A stretch of 64,000 bases of DNA from positions 7,440,001 to 7,504,000 of the forward strand of contig CM114275.1 in NCBI GenBank assembly GCA_050084515.1. The letters are read 5' to 3'. The DNA comes from Blasia pusilla (lineage: Eukaryota; Marchantiophyta; Marchantiopsida; Blasiales). The position numbers were made by a program, and so were the translations under genes. Positions 12,553 through 24,599 of this stretch are shown here, in pieces (the first letter of the stretch is position 1; every line of letters begins with the position of its first letter). A model generated the notes under the pieces. That model was given only the letters and a program-made list of their open reading frames with translations. It was not told where the DNA came from and ran no database searches.

Positions 12553-12888
12553 TTAGCAGGTCCCAAGCCATGACATGCGTACAAGGCCAACGAGTATCTT
12601 GGTGCATTTAGAAGATAGCCGAACATAGAATTCTTGCCCAGTACTTGTTGAGGTGACAAGAGCATTGACATTATCAAAAGAAATGACATCAAATCCTTGA
12701 CAACAAGCCTCATTTTGGTGGTATCTCACTAGAGCATAACTTGTCAGGGATGATGCAGTCTTCTTTGGATGGTAAGCTTCTAATTTCCGCTCAGCGTAGG
12801 AATTCATTATGTAATTCCATAGACCGCATGAAATTGCAAGCGGAGGGCCATCTCTGATAGGCTTTATGGTAGAATTGATTACCTCCAC
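12553..12888 (-). pseudogene. MULE C-terminal SWIM-like fragment
   Basis: The minus-strand frame has LTSYALVRYHQNEA, FDVISFDNVNALV and EFYVRLSSKCTK, then a stretch ending LGTC. This is the usual order before and within the SWIM zinc finger of MuDR transposases (substrate-facing strand pair, CxC, then CxH). The finger itself is eroded: the first CxC is C-T-K and no clear CxH remains. Its orientation is opposite to the MuDR DNA-binding fragment 100 bp away, which implies an inversion or two different insertions. Confidence 0.5.
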
Positions 12889-12899
12889 TAGGTTGGAAC

Positions 12900-15000
12900 T
12901 AACTTTGCCAAATCATGGCAATGGAAAGGCACACCTTGCAAACTTCTCCGCTTCTAGGTCTCTAATGTAAGAGGTCGCATGTGCAACTCTCTGGACATGA
13001 TGCCTTGCTAGCTCGTTAATCCACATATTATACCTCGACCCATATGGAAATAAACCCACTCATCAAAGAACTGCAATGGAGGTAACGAATTAGGCGCAAG
13101 AATATTGTCATTAGCATCAAGACAACAGAAAATAGCCGCCAACTGTGACTTAGCAGGAATCTACTAATAGCCGCCACCACATAAACCACAAGCGCCAAAT
13201 ATCTGAGATTAGCCGCCAAGAAGAAGATTGCATGTTGGTTCAAGTCCATAAGCGACATTCTTTTGCGGATAATAAATGCAGTAAAATAGCCGTCGATAAA
13301 CAACGATGTACAAAAGGGAAGGTATGACTAAACGACCAGGGAAATGTGACATTCATTGATAGACGTAATTTACCTTGCCTTTTTCCGAGCATACAAACAT
13401 GCTATGAAATATTCCTCTGCCAATTTACCATTGGCAGTGTTGGCCGGTCGTACAAGTGCTACTCAAGATAGGATCCGCAGAGGAAGAACACAAGTGTCGG
13501 CTAATGTTCTTGACATTCCGAGTACTACTTATGACACTTTAGAAGCAGAGATAACATACGATATACTACAATTTCCTACTGTGGATAATATTATAGATGA
13601 TTGAGAGAGTATGGTAGAAGCAATCTCTACCCGCCAAACAGGAGGAAACTGAGCACTCTCTTCGTCGTCTGACTTCAATGTGAAGTCATAGAAAGAAGGC
13701 TTTGATGAAGACGAGGGATGCTCTAAACACCCAACTTTAGACATGAATTGGTGCGTTAGCACTGATGGTGAATGGAACCCTGAAGAAGAGGCATTTTATA
13801 TCAGCTTGGCCAAATAAGCTGCCGAAGAATGCCATGTTTCCATAAGAGATGTATCTTGATATCACCAATAAAAAAATGTGTTGAGATGTATGCTCGACAT
13901 TTTGATTTGCTAAGATTGATTTTTTGCGCCCACACTAGTTTTTGTTGGGGCTTTGCTTCGAATGGAGAAAGCTGAGTGAGTTCTTGCATTTATTCGCAGT
14001 CCAAACAATTTTTTTGCCTATGTTTAGGGTCCATATAGTATGTTTGCTGCTGCTTCCGTGCCCCTTGCACATGTTTATATAAAACTATTCTAGATCCATA
14101 ATACTCGCTTGCAAAAAAAATGTAAGATACTAATTGCCGTACTACGACTATTGGCCACACTCGCGCCTACTGACCAGACCTTTGCAGTTACCGATTTTTT
14201 CACTCTAGCTACTTGCAGTTTAGTACTAGCTGTTACTTGCGGCTATTGCCAACAATCTTGTGGAAAATTGCTAAAGAAGCATAACTTGTGGGAAACGGCT
14301 CTCTCACACACACACCACCATGGAGAAAAAAATTTGCAATGAGAGAATGAGTGGAGGCTAGTCCCTTTCTCAATTATATAGGGTATGTACAAGCAACCCT
14401 AACCCTAACCTTAACCATAGTCTCGAGTTAGACTAACTATGATTAACTACCCCTAGTTAAGATAATCGCGCTTAACTGACTAACCAAGATTAAGCTTCCC
14501 TACTTTGTGCGAGTACCAAATGTAGTAGGTTAGGTGTCTCATGAGCTTGAGTGTAACTCAATCTTCAATAAATCTTGCACCTACTACTTCACCCTTGCGG
14601 CTATTGGTCACAATGTTGCGCTTATTGACCTGAAGTTTGCGGCTATTGATCTGACCCTCGCGCCTAGTGAAGTAACTTCTCATGGTTCTTAGAGTAGTAG
14701 CCTCGAGGACTAGTGTCATCAAAATTCCCAAGTTCCTCGATCATCCGCCTACTTCCTAAGGCTATGGCTAATTGTTTATTTTTTAATCTGCTCTGTTACA
14801 TGGCCATTGAGAAAGTTGTGGGCTAGCTAGCAATTTTCCGATCAAAATCCTTTAGAGGCTTCAGAGGGTCAGAGAAGAGCCTTCATACAAGTAAATTTTT
14901 TTACTTACATGAAGCGTTGCATGAAATGATCGGGACCACATATGGACGAGGGAATGGGAGAGGAAAAATTGGTAGAATTTCAGCTTTGAAATATTTTCAA
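12900..15000. other. Gene-poor stretch with TTGCGGCTA-type motifs
   Basis: Apart from a short plus-strand frame at 13,356-13,604 without recognisable features, I see no gene. Copies of GCGGCTA and its reverse complement TAGCCGC sit at about 13,136, 13,167, 13,211, 14,238, 14,595 and 14,638. Confidence 0.4.
14395..14416. repeat. Short interstitial plant-type telomere repeat
   Basis: Two exact AACCCT units, then AACCTT and AACC, matching the complementary strand of the plant telomere repeat TTTAGGG only loosely (hexamer instead of heptamer). Only about 22 bases long, so it may be chance or a scar of end repair. Confidence 0.35.
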
Positions 15001-15003
15001 TAA

Positions 15004-15470
15004 AGAAATAAAGAAATCACTCACTCCATTCATTTGTCCACTTTGGGCATATTTTTAAGCGAAGCCCTCAATTTATGGAGATTCAGAGAAAATTAGGATT
15101 TTCTTCTAATGAACATCGGTGGAAGTTTACGCCCCTTTGTTACCACTTCAACAATAGCTTACTATCAATTTGGTGATTATAAGATAGAAGATGAGAAGGT
15201 CAAACAAAGAAGTTCCTCTTGGATAATTTTTGTCATACATGTGAAGCCGTTTTCTGTTAGAATCATAAAAAATAGGTTTAAAATTTAAAAAATGAAGAAA
15301 TCACTCACTCCGTTCCTTTGTCCATTTTGGGCATATTCTGAAGTGAAGCCGTTAATTCTCCGCTTTGTGAAAATATGATTTTCTTGAAATGAACTCTACA
15401 ATTTTTATGCTCCTATGTTACCACTTCAATAATAGCTCACTTTCAATTTGGTCTTTATAAGAGGACACTA
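15004..15470. repeat. Tandem duplication, period about 285 bp
   Basis: Both 15,006-15,190 and 15,290-15,465 begin AAGAAATCACTCACTCC and contain TTTGTCCA.TTTGGGCATAT, GATTTTCTT, TTACCACTTCAA and CAATTTGGT in the same order. No frame is conserved. Confidence 0.75.
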
Positions 15471-16204
15471 GCGCTGGCGCTTGATCGACATTCACCAACA
15501 AACACGGACGATCATCTATTGCAAGAAGCCATCATTCATTATTTGGAACTGGCCTCACTGCCATCATTGCATCGGACTCGGAGATCCATGCCTCAAGATT
15601 GAACAATTCATTGAGTTCCGCTGGATTGGAAGAGATCAGGTGGTTCCATGAAAGATGTGAGGGGCTGTAAAGAAGAGTGCAAGAATTGAAGTTCTGCTGT
15701 GGTTCCTACTGTTGCTTCCACCGCCGCTGCTTGTCCCAACAATGCAAATGTTGTTGCTTCTGCTCTGAGACATTGGCTTGGAGGCAAGGGGAAATGCATG
15801 CAGTCGAATCAAAGACCGACATCGGTTCCCCAAACTCCTCCTCGTCAACGGAATCCAGCCCCAGCGGAGAACGCAGGACGGACGAGCAAGACAACCGATT
15901 CAACCCAACCTCCAAAACTCAAAATATCCTCCCAAAGTCTATATTACATGTTTCAAATGGGGTAGTTCATCCGTGAGACGTACTACTGTTCCACAATACC
16001 AATCTCATTGCGCAATACCGCTCGATGACCCACTACCCTAAACCCGCTATAATGCCCGCTCATCGCTTCAAAATTGATCTGAACAAGAATCGAACGTCTA
16101 GGCTAAGCCAGTCCATCAGCTTAAGTGGCCCAGAAAATAGCAGATTGGACAAAACGAGAGCCACAAACAATCGAGAAGCAGGGAATGAAAAAAAAAGTAG
16201 AGGT

Positions 16205-16290
16205 CGAGGAGTTGCTTTCGTGCGCCTAATTCTAGAGTACGCTCTCGTGCGCCTAATTTTGGAGTAGGCTCTCTCGCGCCTAATTTTGCT
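16205..16290. repeat. Three tandem units of GCGCCTAATTTT type
   Basis: GCGCCTAATT(C/T)T followed by GAGTA(C/G)GCTCTC occurs near 16,221, 16,250 and 16,276, with a period of about 28 bp. The last unit is partial. Confidence 0.6.
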
Positions 16291-16361
16291 CTGCTCCGCT
16301 CAAGAGCCTAAACCCCCAATCCCCTAGTTTACCTAATCTTCTGGGGCGGAATCAGACGTAG

Positions 16362-16495
16362 CCACTAATGCACCGCATCCTCTTCAGTTGTGCCCAAGTG
16401 GCAATCCGCCGGTGCGGGATCAAGCGTAGCCGCTGAAGCACTGCATCCTCCTCAACTTGCGGTTCGCCGGTGCGGCAGCAGGCGCAGCTGCTGAA
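16362..16495. repeat. Tandem repeat of about 65 bp
   Basis: GTAGCC(A/G)CT..GCAC(C/T)GCATCCTC and CGCCGGTGCGG are repeated in order, followed by a partial third unit GCAGCTGCTGAAG. Confidence 0.55.
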
Positions 16496-17738
16496 GTTAT
16501 GTCGTGAAGGCCCGGAAGCAAGACCTAATGCAACAACCAAGTTCCACAGAATGACAACAATGTGGCGCAAGCAAATGCTACTTAACCTCAACGCTGGGAA
16601 GACGACTGGACGCTCAACCAAGATGATTTACAATCATCAAGTACTCAAACGGTTGATGCGCTTACGTCTTATGCTAATGTTTGCTTGTTTTGAATCAAGG
16701 GACTAGCTAGGCTCATTTCACCAGCCTAGAAAACACTGGATTTTCTCAATCTTGGTGCCGTTGCTGAAATTGCTTAATCTCTGAGCGATTCTTTGCCCCC
16801 AAGAAGGAAGATGTAATTAGATGTAGAGTTCCTTCTCAGGTGTGGCGAGCTTTACAATCACTCATGTACTCATATTTTCATCATGATGTATGTGGAGAAA
16901 TGCGTTTGCCCATAAACGACCTGATTAGTGACCTCTTCATGGGGCAGTAGATGATGTGATGCAATGCAAATTCAAGACAAACCTTTACTTTTCATTCTAC
17001 AATAAGCTCACCTCAACTCCTCCAGAACAATTATTCTACGTTGATAATACAGGAAATACGATTCCAAATTTCTACAATTCTGATTTTCAATTCAGCCCGC
17101 AATCTATAGCTCGAATAATCAACGAGTTTAAAATCTCTTGTTGATCACGATCACTCACTCTTTCTTCCCACCTCTTTACAGCCATCGTTGAAGAGAAATA
17201 ACATTTGAATGGTCAATCTCGAATTGAGACCCTGAGTGGTGAAAGCTTGTGGTCGGATGCATGACCACACCTCGCCATTGATCTGAGGTGGTCTCTGCAC
17301 AATAATGGCCTCTCGTAGAATCCGAAGTTGATTTTCTTACTGAACCTGTGACGAATGCTTATGTAGGATATTACACTGTGAGCCTCCCTACAAATCTTTG
17401 TAACTTCGGTGCTGAGATTCAACTTGCCCATCACATTATGGAACCTGGTTTGTAGATCTTGTAGGAGTTGAAGATAGCTATTCTTGTCACATCCTCTCTC
17501 CTCCCAAGAATTAAATCTTCAAGAGCCTTTCCCAAGGGCCTTTCCCCTCATACTGTGATGACGACTCTTTACAAAGACTGAAGTTCTATGGCTCCTTAAC
17601 AGAGGCTAAAGTGGCACTAAAGGATCTCATAATTTATTTAGAAAAGGTGCAGAGATATTTGCTGAAAGGTGTTGAGGTTTGGGCGCAATTTTTGCAAGGA
17701 AGGTGCAAGGTTGCCATTGATATTGCTACAGGTATTCT

Positions 17739-19588
17739 ATGGCCGAAGATTATCCGCTTGAGGATGTTATAGACAAGCTTGACTTTGCAAAGCTAGATCA
17801 GAATGTAGACAAAGAAAAGCTTCAAGTCATGGGTGTTCAGGGCATATGGAAGGTGTCTTGGGCAAATTGTGATAGAGAAATGGTAAATCATTTCTTAAGC
17901 ACTTTCAACCCCAATACATCTGAGGGGATCATAAGACAAGGATATAGTGGAAATGTGCAAGAGTATTCTCTGTGTATGTCACCTAAGCTCATAGAAAAAG
18001 CGTTTGAATTCAGAAATGTGGGGTCCTACTTGTCCATGGAGAGGCAACACACGGATCAAGTAGAGCCAACTCTTTATTGAAAGTATCTTACTAAGATAGA
18101 GAAAACTAGCCATGGTTATAGGCATTGCTTTGTTGTGCCACAATCTTTTAGGCTCATATTGACCCAGTTGAACCGTTGCTTTCACATGAAATCGAATCAC
18201 GAGTGTGTTCTAGCAAGCATGCTATCCATGGCATGCCATGCTTGGAAAGGGAAACAAGTGGATTGGGCCACATGTGTCTATCGCAAGCTGATGCTTGACA
18301 TCAAGGGGGTATTGCAACCTAGAGCGAAGAAGGAAAAACAGAGAGAAAGTGGGTGTTTTTGACCATCTTGTTCAACCACGGGGATGAACCGCCTGAGGTG
18401 GTAACCATTTCAGTTGCAAAGATCATTGCATTCCCTGATGGAACACGACCAGACAACCAATTGGGGCAAGGTGATGGTAGTACTGCAAAGCAAGATCCGC
18501 ATGAATTGCAACAGAAAGCTAGAGGCCATGCAGTTACTAGGGCTAAAGGAAAATGCGCATGCGATTCAACTAGGGCTTCTAATGATCCTCAAGAAATGTC
18601 AGGACCTCTGTTTATAAAACTAAAAATTCTAGAGAGGAAAAGAAATACGAATGTTGATATCCACCAGGAGAGGGTTCCAGATTATGAGGATAATTCTGAC
18701 TTTGTGTCTCCCCCGCACAAAGCAAGGAGGAAAAAAAAGGCGCATAAGGAAGATGGAATGAACGAAACCATGCGCCAAGAATCTAATTCCAGCAAAGTAA
18801 GTTTTTTCTTTCTTTCTACCTTTCATATAAGAGCTACTTTCTTTTTTTTGACAAATTTCCACTTCTTTGACTAATCTCATCTCCTTCCACAACCTTCAAA
18901 ATGTCAAAGCTCAAGTTTAGTGCGCAATGGCATCCAGAGTGGGGCTGCATCAGAGGTGAAGGTGTTATTATCCACATCCTTCTTTGTAGTGTATAAGCGT
19001 TTCATTGGGGCTATTTCCTCTCGAATTCCTGCTATTCCATACCTGGTGGTTATTTACAATTGCGGATGAATTTTTATTTATTATGGCTACTTTCACTTCA
19101 TGGAAACTATTTAGAGTTTCATGAGTTTTGAGTTTCCTGCGGTTACTTTCCTCCCTTGCTGGCTGTTTACAATTGCGGATATTTACACTTGGTTGCGGTT
19201 ATTTTCAGCTCAAGGCGACACTTTACATGTTCTTGCGGCTAAATTCATATTTTTTTGTGGTTGGTTTGGTTAGGGGGAAGGGCCTACTGCAAGGCCTCGA
19301 CGGCCTAAGTTAACAATAAGCAGGTTGGACATCAACAACACAGTGCCGAAGGTGGAGTTCCCGATTCTTGAAGGGGAGAAGGCGTATGATAAGCAGATTG
19401 CTAGAAAGGTGAAGGAGGAAATTACCCCTGCAGATGGTGATGGTGTTCCTGATTCTGGACGAGTACTTGAAACCAATGCAAAGAATGTAGTACAAACTCA
19501 AGATGGTATAGTTGAGGTGCTAGACGAGTTAAGGCAAGAATTGAGGGAGAAGAGAGCAAGTAGGGAAAGAGAGAGAGAGAGACAATAG
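17739..19588 (+). pseudogene. Spliced accessory ORF, not recognised
   Basis: The frame opens at ATG 17,739, is cut by TGA at 18,078 and stays open to about 18,352. There a frame change in a T run leads into the frame ending in the lysine-rich KARRKKKAHK (a likely nuclear localisation signal). That exon ends at 18,796 (AAA|GTAAGT, phase 0). An exon starting at 19,274 after TTGGTTAG fits in phase 0 and runs to a stop at 19,586, ending in a charged helical segment (ELRQELREKRASRE). I do not recognise a family. The position among MULE fragments and TTGCGGCTA motifs suggests an accessory gene of a large transposon. Confidence 0.4.
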
Positions 19589-20022
19589 CAAATGTCATAA
19601 ATCTAGATGGCTGTGATTCAGATGAAGGCCCTAGGTAGGCCCCCAGTTTGGCTATGTCCAGCCCTCATGTTCCGGCTTCACCTACTGGAGATGATGGAGT
19701 TCAAAATGGCTAGGTGCAACATACCAACCAACTAGCAAGAGCATAGTGTTGACAATTTGGAGTGGCCATCCGAGGCATTTGCAAGTATTGCAATGTCAAA
19801 TTGGAATACGCAACGACTTGCAACATCAGGAACTTGGGATCTTCATAGTGGATTCCAATGGGGTCCGAGGGAGGAGGGGGGGGGGGGGTTGACGCAGAAG
19901 TAGCTATAGAGGGAGGCAAGAAAGAAAATGTTTTTAAATCTACAACAAGCCCTCATACAGATGTTACAACAAAGGGAAGGAGAGAGGAAGGAGTTCCATA
20001 GAGGAATGAAAGAGAGGGATTT

Positions 20023-20666
20023 TTGAGGCCAACAAATGTGAAAATGTTGTTAGTAGACCGAGATAGCCAAACATCAGAGACGATGTTTGTCGATAGGGGT
20101 TCTCAAACAGTGGATCTGATCATGATTGAAAGGGATGTGCAAAAATTTCATGCTTTGCTCATCATGAGGGGTTCTCAAACAAGTGAGGCATACCTCATCA
20201 ATAGATTATGCCAAACTGAGATTGTTCCAACACTGGACCATGGAGTGCAAATATGCAAAGAAAGTGGAGAACGGCTCATGGTCGGGGCTTGCAGTATGAG
20301 GCTGTACAAGTGGTCACTCGGCTTTTCCAGAAAAACACCATCTATGCTCATGATCAACAAGTGCAAACAGAATTACATCCCATCGTGCTAGATGGGTATA
20401 CTCAAACTAAGGGTCATTACTTCTCATATTATGATGATATTGGTGGTGTCAAACGAGGACCACCATTGCTAAGTGAAGAGTATTGGTACTCAGGAGAAGG
20501 GGTTGAGGAGAAAGGTGGTTGTGAATGGCGGTTAATTAACGTGCGATCAAAGGCAAATCGTTCAATACCTGGAAATGTCATGGACCCATCTTGTCCTGAA
20601 GGTGTGCATGTACCATCTGAGAAGTTATTGGGCAGGAGAGTTCGAGATACTTCCACGAGCAAATGA
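20023..20666 (+). pseudogene. ORF with repeated xQT motifs, frameshifted
   Basis: The frame from 20,023 contains a run of short repeats, each with a D/R then SQT or CQT: RDSQTSE, RGSQTVD, RGSQTSE, RLCQTEI. After a frame change near 20,250-20,290 the pattern goes on in the other frame as QQVQTEL and GYTQTKG. The repeats continuing across frames show the frameshift is a lesion. Spaced TQT-type motifs are what dynein light chain LC8 binds in other proteins; whether that applies is a guess. The frame ends at 20,666. Numerous GGCTATTTAC motifs follow. Confidence 0.4.
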
Positions 20667-21419
20667 TGGGGACACACACTTTGAGAAAGTTAGTGGAGAA
20701 GATTCACATGAACCATCAACCAATGAGGTGAAGAAATTCATAAAACTCATCCATGAGCTGGAACTATTTACAGTTGTCCAAGGGCTTAATTGGGTCGAAT
20801 GTCACTTGTGCTTACGGCTACTTTCCAAGGAGTCCAGATCTTGGCTACTTTGTGTGGTGGTGGCTATTTGCAGATGTCTGTGGTGGCGGCTATTTATCGA
20901 TGTTACTTGTGGTTAGCACCTACTGCAATGTGGCTACATTAAGGAGTCCAGATCTTGGCTAGTTTGCGGCTATTGACATAGAGTATGACCTTGTTCTTTT
21001 CTGATATATGTAGAGTGCTAAGCTGGTTATTGGATACATAGTAGATTGTTAATGTACATGGATTCCTATTTCTCTGGTGGCGGCTATTTACAAATTTTTG
21101 TGGTGGCAGCTATTTATTGATGTTACTTGTGGTTCGCACCTACTGCATTGTGGCTACACTAAGGTTGAGATAGAGCGTGTTTCGTCAATAATACATCTTG
21201 TTCTTGCGGGTAGGTAGAGCTTTGTTAATGTTTTGTAGAGGGCAGCGGAGTATATTTACAATACCAAGGTCTATTTACATTTAGATATTGGTTGTTATAG
21301 AGGTAATCTGAGAGTGCTTTCGAGAGCCCTTGCGGCTACTTACAATTACCATTGGATTGCCACAATACTTACGACAATGTATACTCCTCATCTTGGTTCT
21401 GGGGTCTCTTGTGCAGGAT

Positions 21420-21886
21420 GCTTGGGAAGAAAATGATCTACCAACTTCATCAATACAACAAAATGAACCAGAGGTTGTTGATGAGTGAATATTCCAACTC
21501 TGCATGGAATATGTAGGTGTGAAACCATAACATTCCTTGCATCTACATTGCTGGGAGGAAAAAATAGATCGAAAGGAAAGAAGCTTGGCTAGACTAGACA
21601 AGTATCTATATGTTCTTGACAACAGACATACGAGTTTGATATGTGAGAGGGAGGAACTATACTCAAACCTAGGACTATCAGTTTATGACTCGGCAACATT
21701 ATGGTTGGAGGCATTGGAAAGGGTATCCGGCATGAAAGAGTATATTTCAGGAGTTCAGCATTTGACAATGAACTCTTTAAGATATTAGGAGTCTCAATAG
21801 AAGAAGGAGACGAGGAATCTGCCCGAGCAAATGCTCTTAAGGAAATAGGGAGATTGAAGAGACTTGCTGAAAGTCGTGCAAGGTGA
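21420..21886 (+). pseudogene. Short accessory frames, possible last exons
   Basis: A frame after the acceptor-like TTGTGCAG at 21,417 reads DAWEENDLPTS and soon stops. Frames at 21,537-21,788 and 21,701-21,886 contain helical, charged text (ARANALKEIGRLKRLAESRAR) and look like one helical protein split by a frameshift. Not recognised. They lie in the same strand and context as the frames at 17.7-20.7 kb. Confidence 0.3.
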
Positions 21887-22544
21887 TAGTACGTCATTGT
21901 ATGCAAGCTAATGTTTTAATACACCTTTTTGAGAAAGTTATGAGGAGATATGTTTCCGTGTGCATATTGTCCCTAAGATTCATGGGTGCTTCATTTAATG
22001 AGCAACATTTGACAAATGTATCTTATTTCTTTTTAGGCGCACTTTCTCTGTAGCAAATATCACAATGATAGTTGTTTTAGCCCCATGAGACTATAGAGCA
22101 AAAAATATGAGAGGAGATTTTATTATAAAAGTGAGTACACAACACACATCACGAAACTCTTCTCGGTGAGATGCAATATTTGGTTTGTGACGAAGGGTTT
22201 CCTTCAAGATAACTATCGAGCTACTATTAACCGCATGTGATGAGGCAAGCCCATTGCAAACTTCTTCGAGTTACGTATGAAGGAGATGGACCTTTGCCAC
22301 TATGTCCTCAATTTTCATTTGCACGCCTTCAGCCTGATGTAGGACCGACTTGAGAATAACATGCAAGTCATCTTGCGGAATTTCACTAAGATTATGTCCT
22401 CTAAGATAGCTAGTCACAACTTTGACAGATGGTAATGGAATGCTATCACCCGTCTAATGATCACGACCAACATTCCACAAGCGGGAGGGACTTCTTGGGC
22501 GGGAGAAGGTTCTCGGTAGCTATATGAAGAATACTCTCACCAAC

Positions 22545-22925
22545 TCATGGCTTGTGCTCCACAAGAAACATCCAAAGACCAATGGATTGTGCTTGACAAT
22601 GAAGAACTTGCTCGTTGATACTCATCTTGTCAAATTCAATAGCAGACATTCCCATCAACGCATCACCATCTTGCCGAATAATGAATTTATGAAGGTTTTG
22701 TAGTTGGTACTCATCAGCATCCTGATCAATTAAACGCACGAAAAACATCCACTTTTTCAGTGATCCGTGTTTGCCACATACATGATCAATACCTCCTCGG
22801 ATTTTTCCACGTGGCTCAACTATTCTATTGCAATTTCCCATGACCCTTTTCCCTCTAAACGCACATGCGGGAGATGTATAGGGTCTTGCATCATTTGAAA
22901 TGACTTGCACAACCCTACCATTCAC
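22545..22925 (-). CDS. ORF with possible OB-fold-like segment
   Basis: The minus-strand frame of 126 codons reads HVCGKHGSLKKWMFFVRLID, then GDALMGMSAIEF. A cysteine pair followed by W-x-F-x-x-R-L-x-D and a later G-x-x-A-x-E-F resembles the C-terminal OB-type domain of POT1/RPA-like single-strand DNA-binding proteins. The match is from memory, and the second cysteine pair of a zinc ribbon is incomplete. No intact start or partner exon is clear. It may be a captured host fragment. Confidence 0.25.
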   Translation of the reverse strand: MNGRVVQVISNDARPYTSPACAFRGKRVMGNCNRIVEPRGKIRGGIDHVCGKHGSLKKWMFFVRLIDQDADEYQLQNLHKFIIRQDGDALMGMSAIEFDKMSINEQVLHCQAQSIGLWMFLVEHKP

Positions 22926-23464
22926 CTAAGTGGGAGGGAACCCCATCTCCGATAACGTGTCATTGTCCAAATTACCCTGGTTGGACATGGGTAAGTCTCC
23001 ACACCGAGGAAACATTGCGGAGATTTCTAATTTGAATACTTGGCACCCAAATAGTCACTCTGTATTTAGCCGCAACTCTCGATTCAAGCTCTGAAACACC
23101 CTACATGCATTGTCGCCCTAAACTGTTTTCCACATTCTCACCTCCGTCTCCTACATGCTCCGGGAACATGATCCTCGAATAGACCCCTCGATTAGGCATA
23201 ATACTACTCTCAGACTAAATTATATTAAGGTATTTAGACGCAGGTTTCTCTTGCCGCTAAATAATTGTCTTTCTCACCATTTGCTATTGGGTGTCCCGCC
23301 TCCTAGAGTCAACTTATGAGGAAGGCATCATCTCCCGCCTCCTACTACCTATTGCGACCACGCGCTATGACAACAATACCAATTCTGCGGATGCCGACAC
23401 AAATCCTTACCTCTTGGAGACCGTCAAAGGGCCTCTTATGTCACGCCCCTACTCTCCTTAAACG

Positions 23465-24445
23465 CCAATCTTTAGTGTTGCGTAAGCGTACGTTCAGTAG
23501 GACACGATCTCATCACCGATCTGCACCCAAACACGCACTCTCGTTAGTCGGTCCCGGGCCAACCAGCGTTCCAACCCACCGAGTTCTCACTCGGCATCTC
23601 ATCAAGCTCAACCTTCCTTAATTCCTAGTTTCCAAAACATGGCAAGCCCTTCAAGACTTGGAACAGACTTCCTGGTTAGTCCAGGGATCTGAAACGGCAC
23701 TTGCGCGCCTAGCAATCCCAAGTGTTCAACAGACCTCGTGTGAGCTCCAAACCGAGACCCAAGCAATTGAGTCGCTGGGTGAAATCCAAGAGGGATGTCT
23801 AAAATCGCCTCAATAGACTTGGTGCAGGTTTTCCAACCCAACTCACAAACTCGCGTTCCGTTCCATGCCCTTGAGCCGCCCCGCGGCGCCCAAAGTGGGG
23901 TTCGGGTTCCAAGCACTCTCGGAGACCTTCCCCCTTACTAGTACTTCTGGGGTTCTCCAATAACCCCCCCCCCCTTTGGAAAAGGAGGGTCGGGCCCTTC
24001 ATTGTAGCCCTCAACTCGACTCCACTTACAGTCATTTCTGGATTTTTTTTCTCAGCCGCTGCTTATGCGTTTGCAGAGATCTTTAGTGAATTTGAACCGG
24101 CTTTCAATAAGTCTTCCAATGCACCCTTATATAATCCAAACGCATCTTGGTGCTCAAAGTTATGGCCATAAATACAGTCGGAAACTCTCAAACGCTAGTG
24201 GCGTTCCCAATCCGGATTCTTCCTTTGGCAACCCACTTCCTAGACTCAACTTCTTTCAAGTCTTGTTCCGCGTTTGGTCCAGGTTAATCAATCGCGACCA
24301 TAACATCTGAAATGCGAAGCCTCGCTTGCGTCTCGTCTCTTGTCTCTTCTTCGAGACCACTCCAACGCGCAAACCATCTTAGCGTGAGCCGCTAAATGTT
24401 CCGATGTTCCACTTTGCCACTCGTTTGGTCATGAGGGTCGCGACA
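23465..24445 (-). repeat. LTR-like repeat, copy 1
   Basis: Read on the minus strand, this begins TGTCGCGACCCTCAT at 24,445, a typical LTR start. It matches 53,445-54,450 along its length (GATCTGCAYCCAAACACGCACTC, CTTACTAGTACTTCTGGGG and others). The other end is not fixed. No internal retrotransposon genes adjoin it, so it may be a solo LTR. Confidence 0.55.
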
Positions 24446-24599
24446 TCTTAAGTGAAGATAGTTGGAGTGGGGCTGCCTTAGGCAAAAAAGATCAATCGGG
24501 GGCCACTTAAGCGAATAACTCCTTGGATGGAAAACCCATCAAGAAGCAAATGAGGGGGGCATAGAGAGCCAGAAAAACCCATCGGGCCAATACCGGCCT

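Larger units (their letters stand above)
15480..17738. other. Gap with short tandem repeats and weak frames
   Basis: A polar plus-strand frame at 15,699-15,965 (many Ser, Pro, Thr, Asn) could be an exon remnant; I do not recognise it. From 16,200 to 16,500 there are two short tandem arrays, listed separately. The rest is featureless AT-rich DNA. Confidence 0.3.
13130..24400. repeat. Dispersed short motif, core TTGCGGCTA(T/A)TTAC
   Basis: Plus-orientation copies lie near 14,238, 14,595, 14,638, 19,233, 20,886, 20,964, 21,079 and 21,331. Reverse copies lie near 13,136, 13,167, 13,211 and 23,069, and related forms near 23,252 and 24,388. Many further imperfect forms (GTGGCGGCTATTTA, TTGCGGTTATTT) occur between 19,020 and 21,350. 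The copies concentrate in noncoding stretches between accessory frames; a few lie in the coding repeat at 11,472-11,520. The motif is not palindromic. Consensus and count are by eye. Confidence 0.6.

Noticed and set aside
14395-14416. Telomere or chromosome end
   Set aside because: Only about 22 bases of hexamer-like repeat inside ordinary sequence; plant telomeres are long heptamer arrays.
15677-15976. Cysteine-rich secreted peptide
   Set aside because: The Cys run comes from one frame of a GCTGCT/TGTTGC-rich stretch; no signal peptide, and an overlapping frame has more natural composition.
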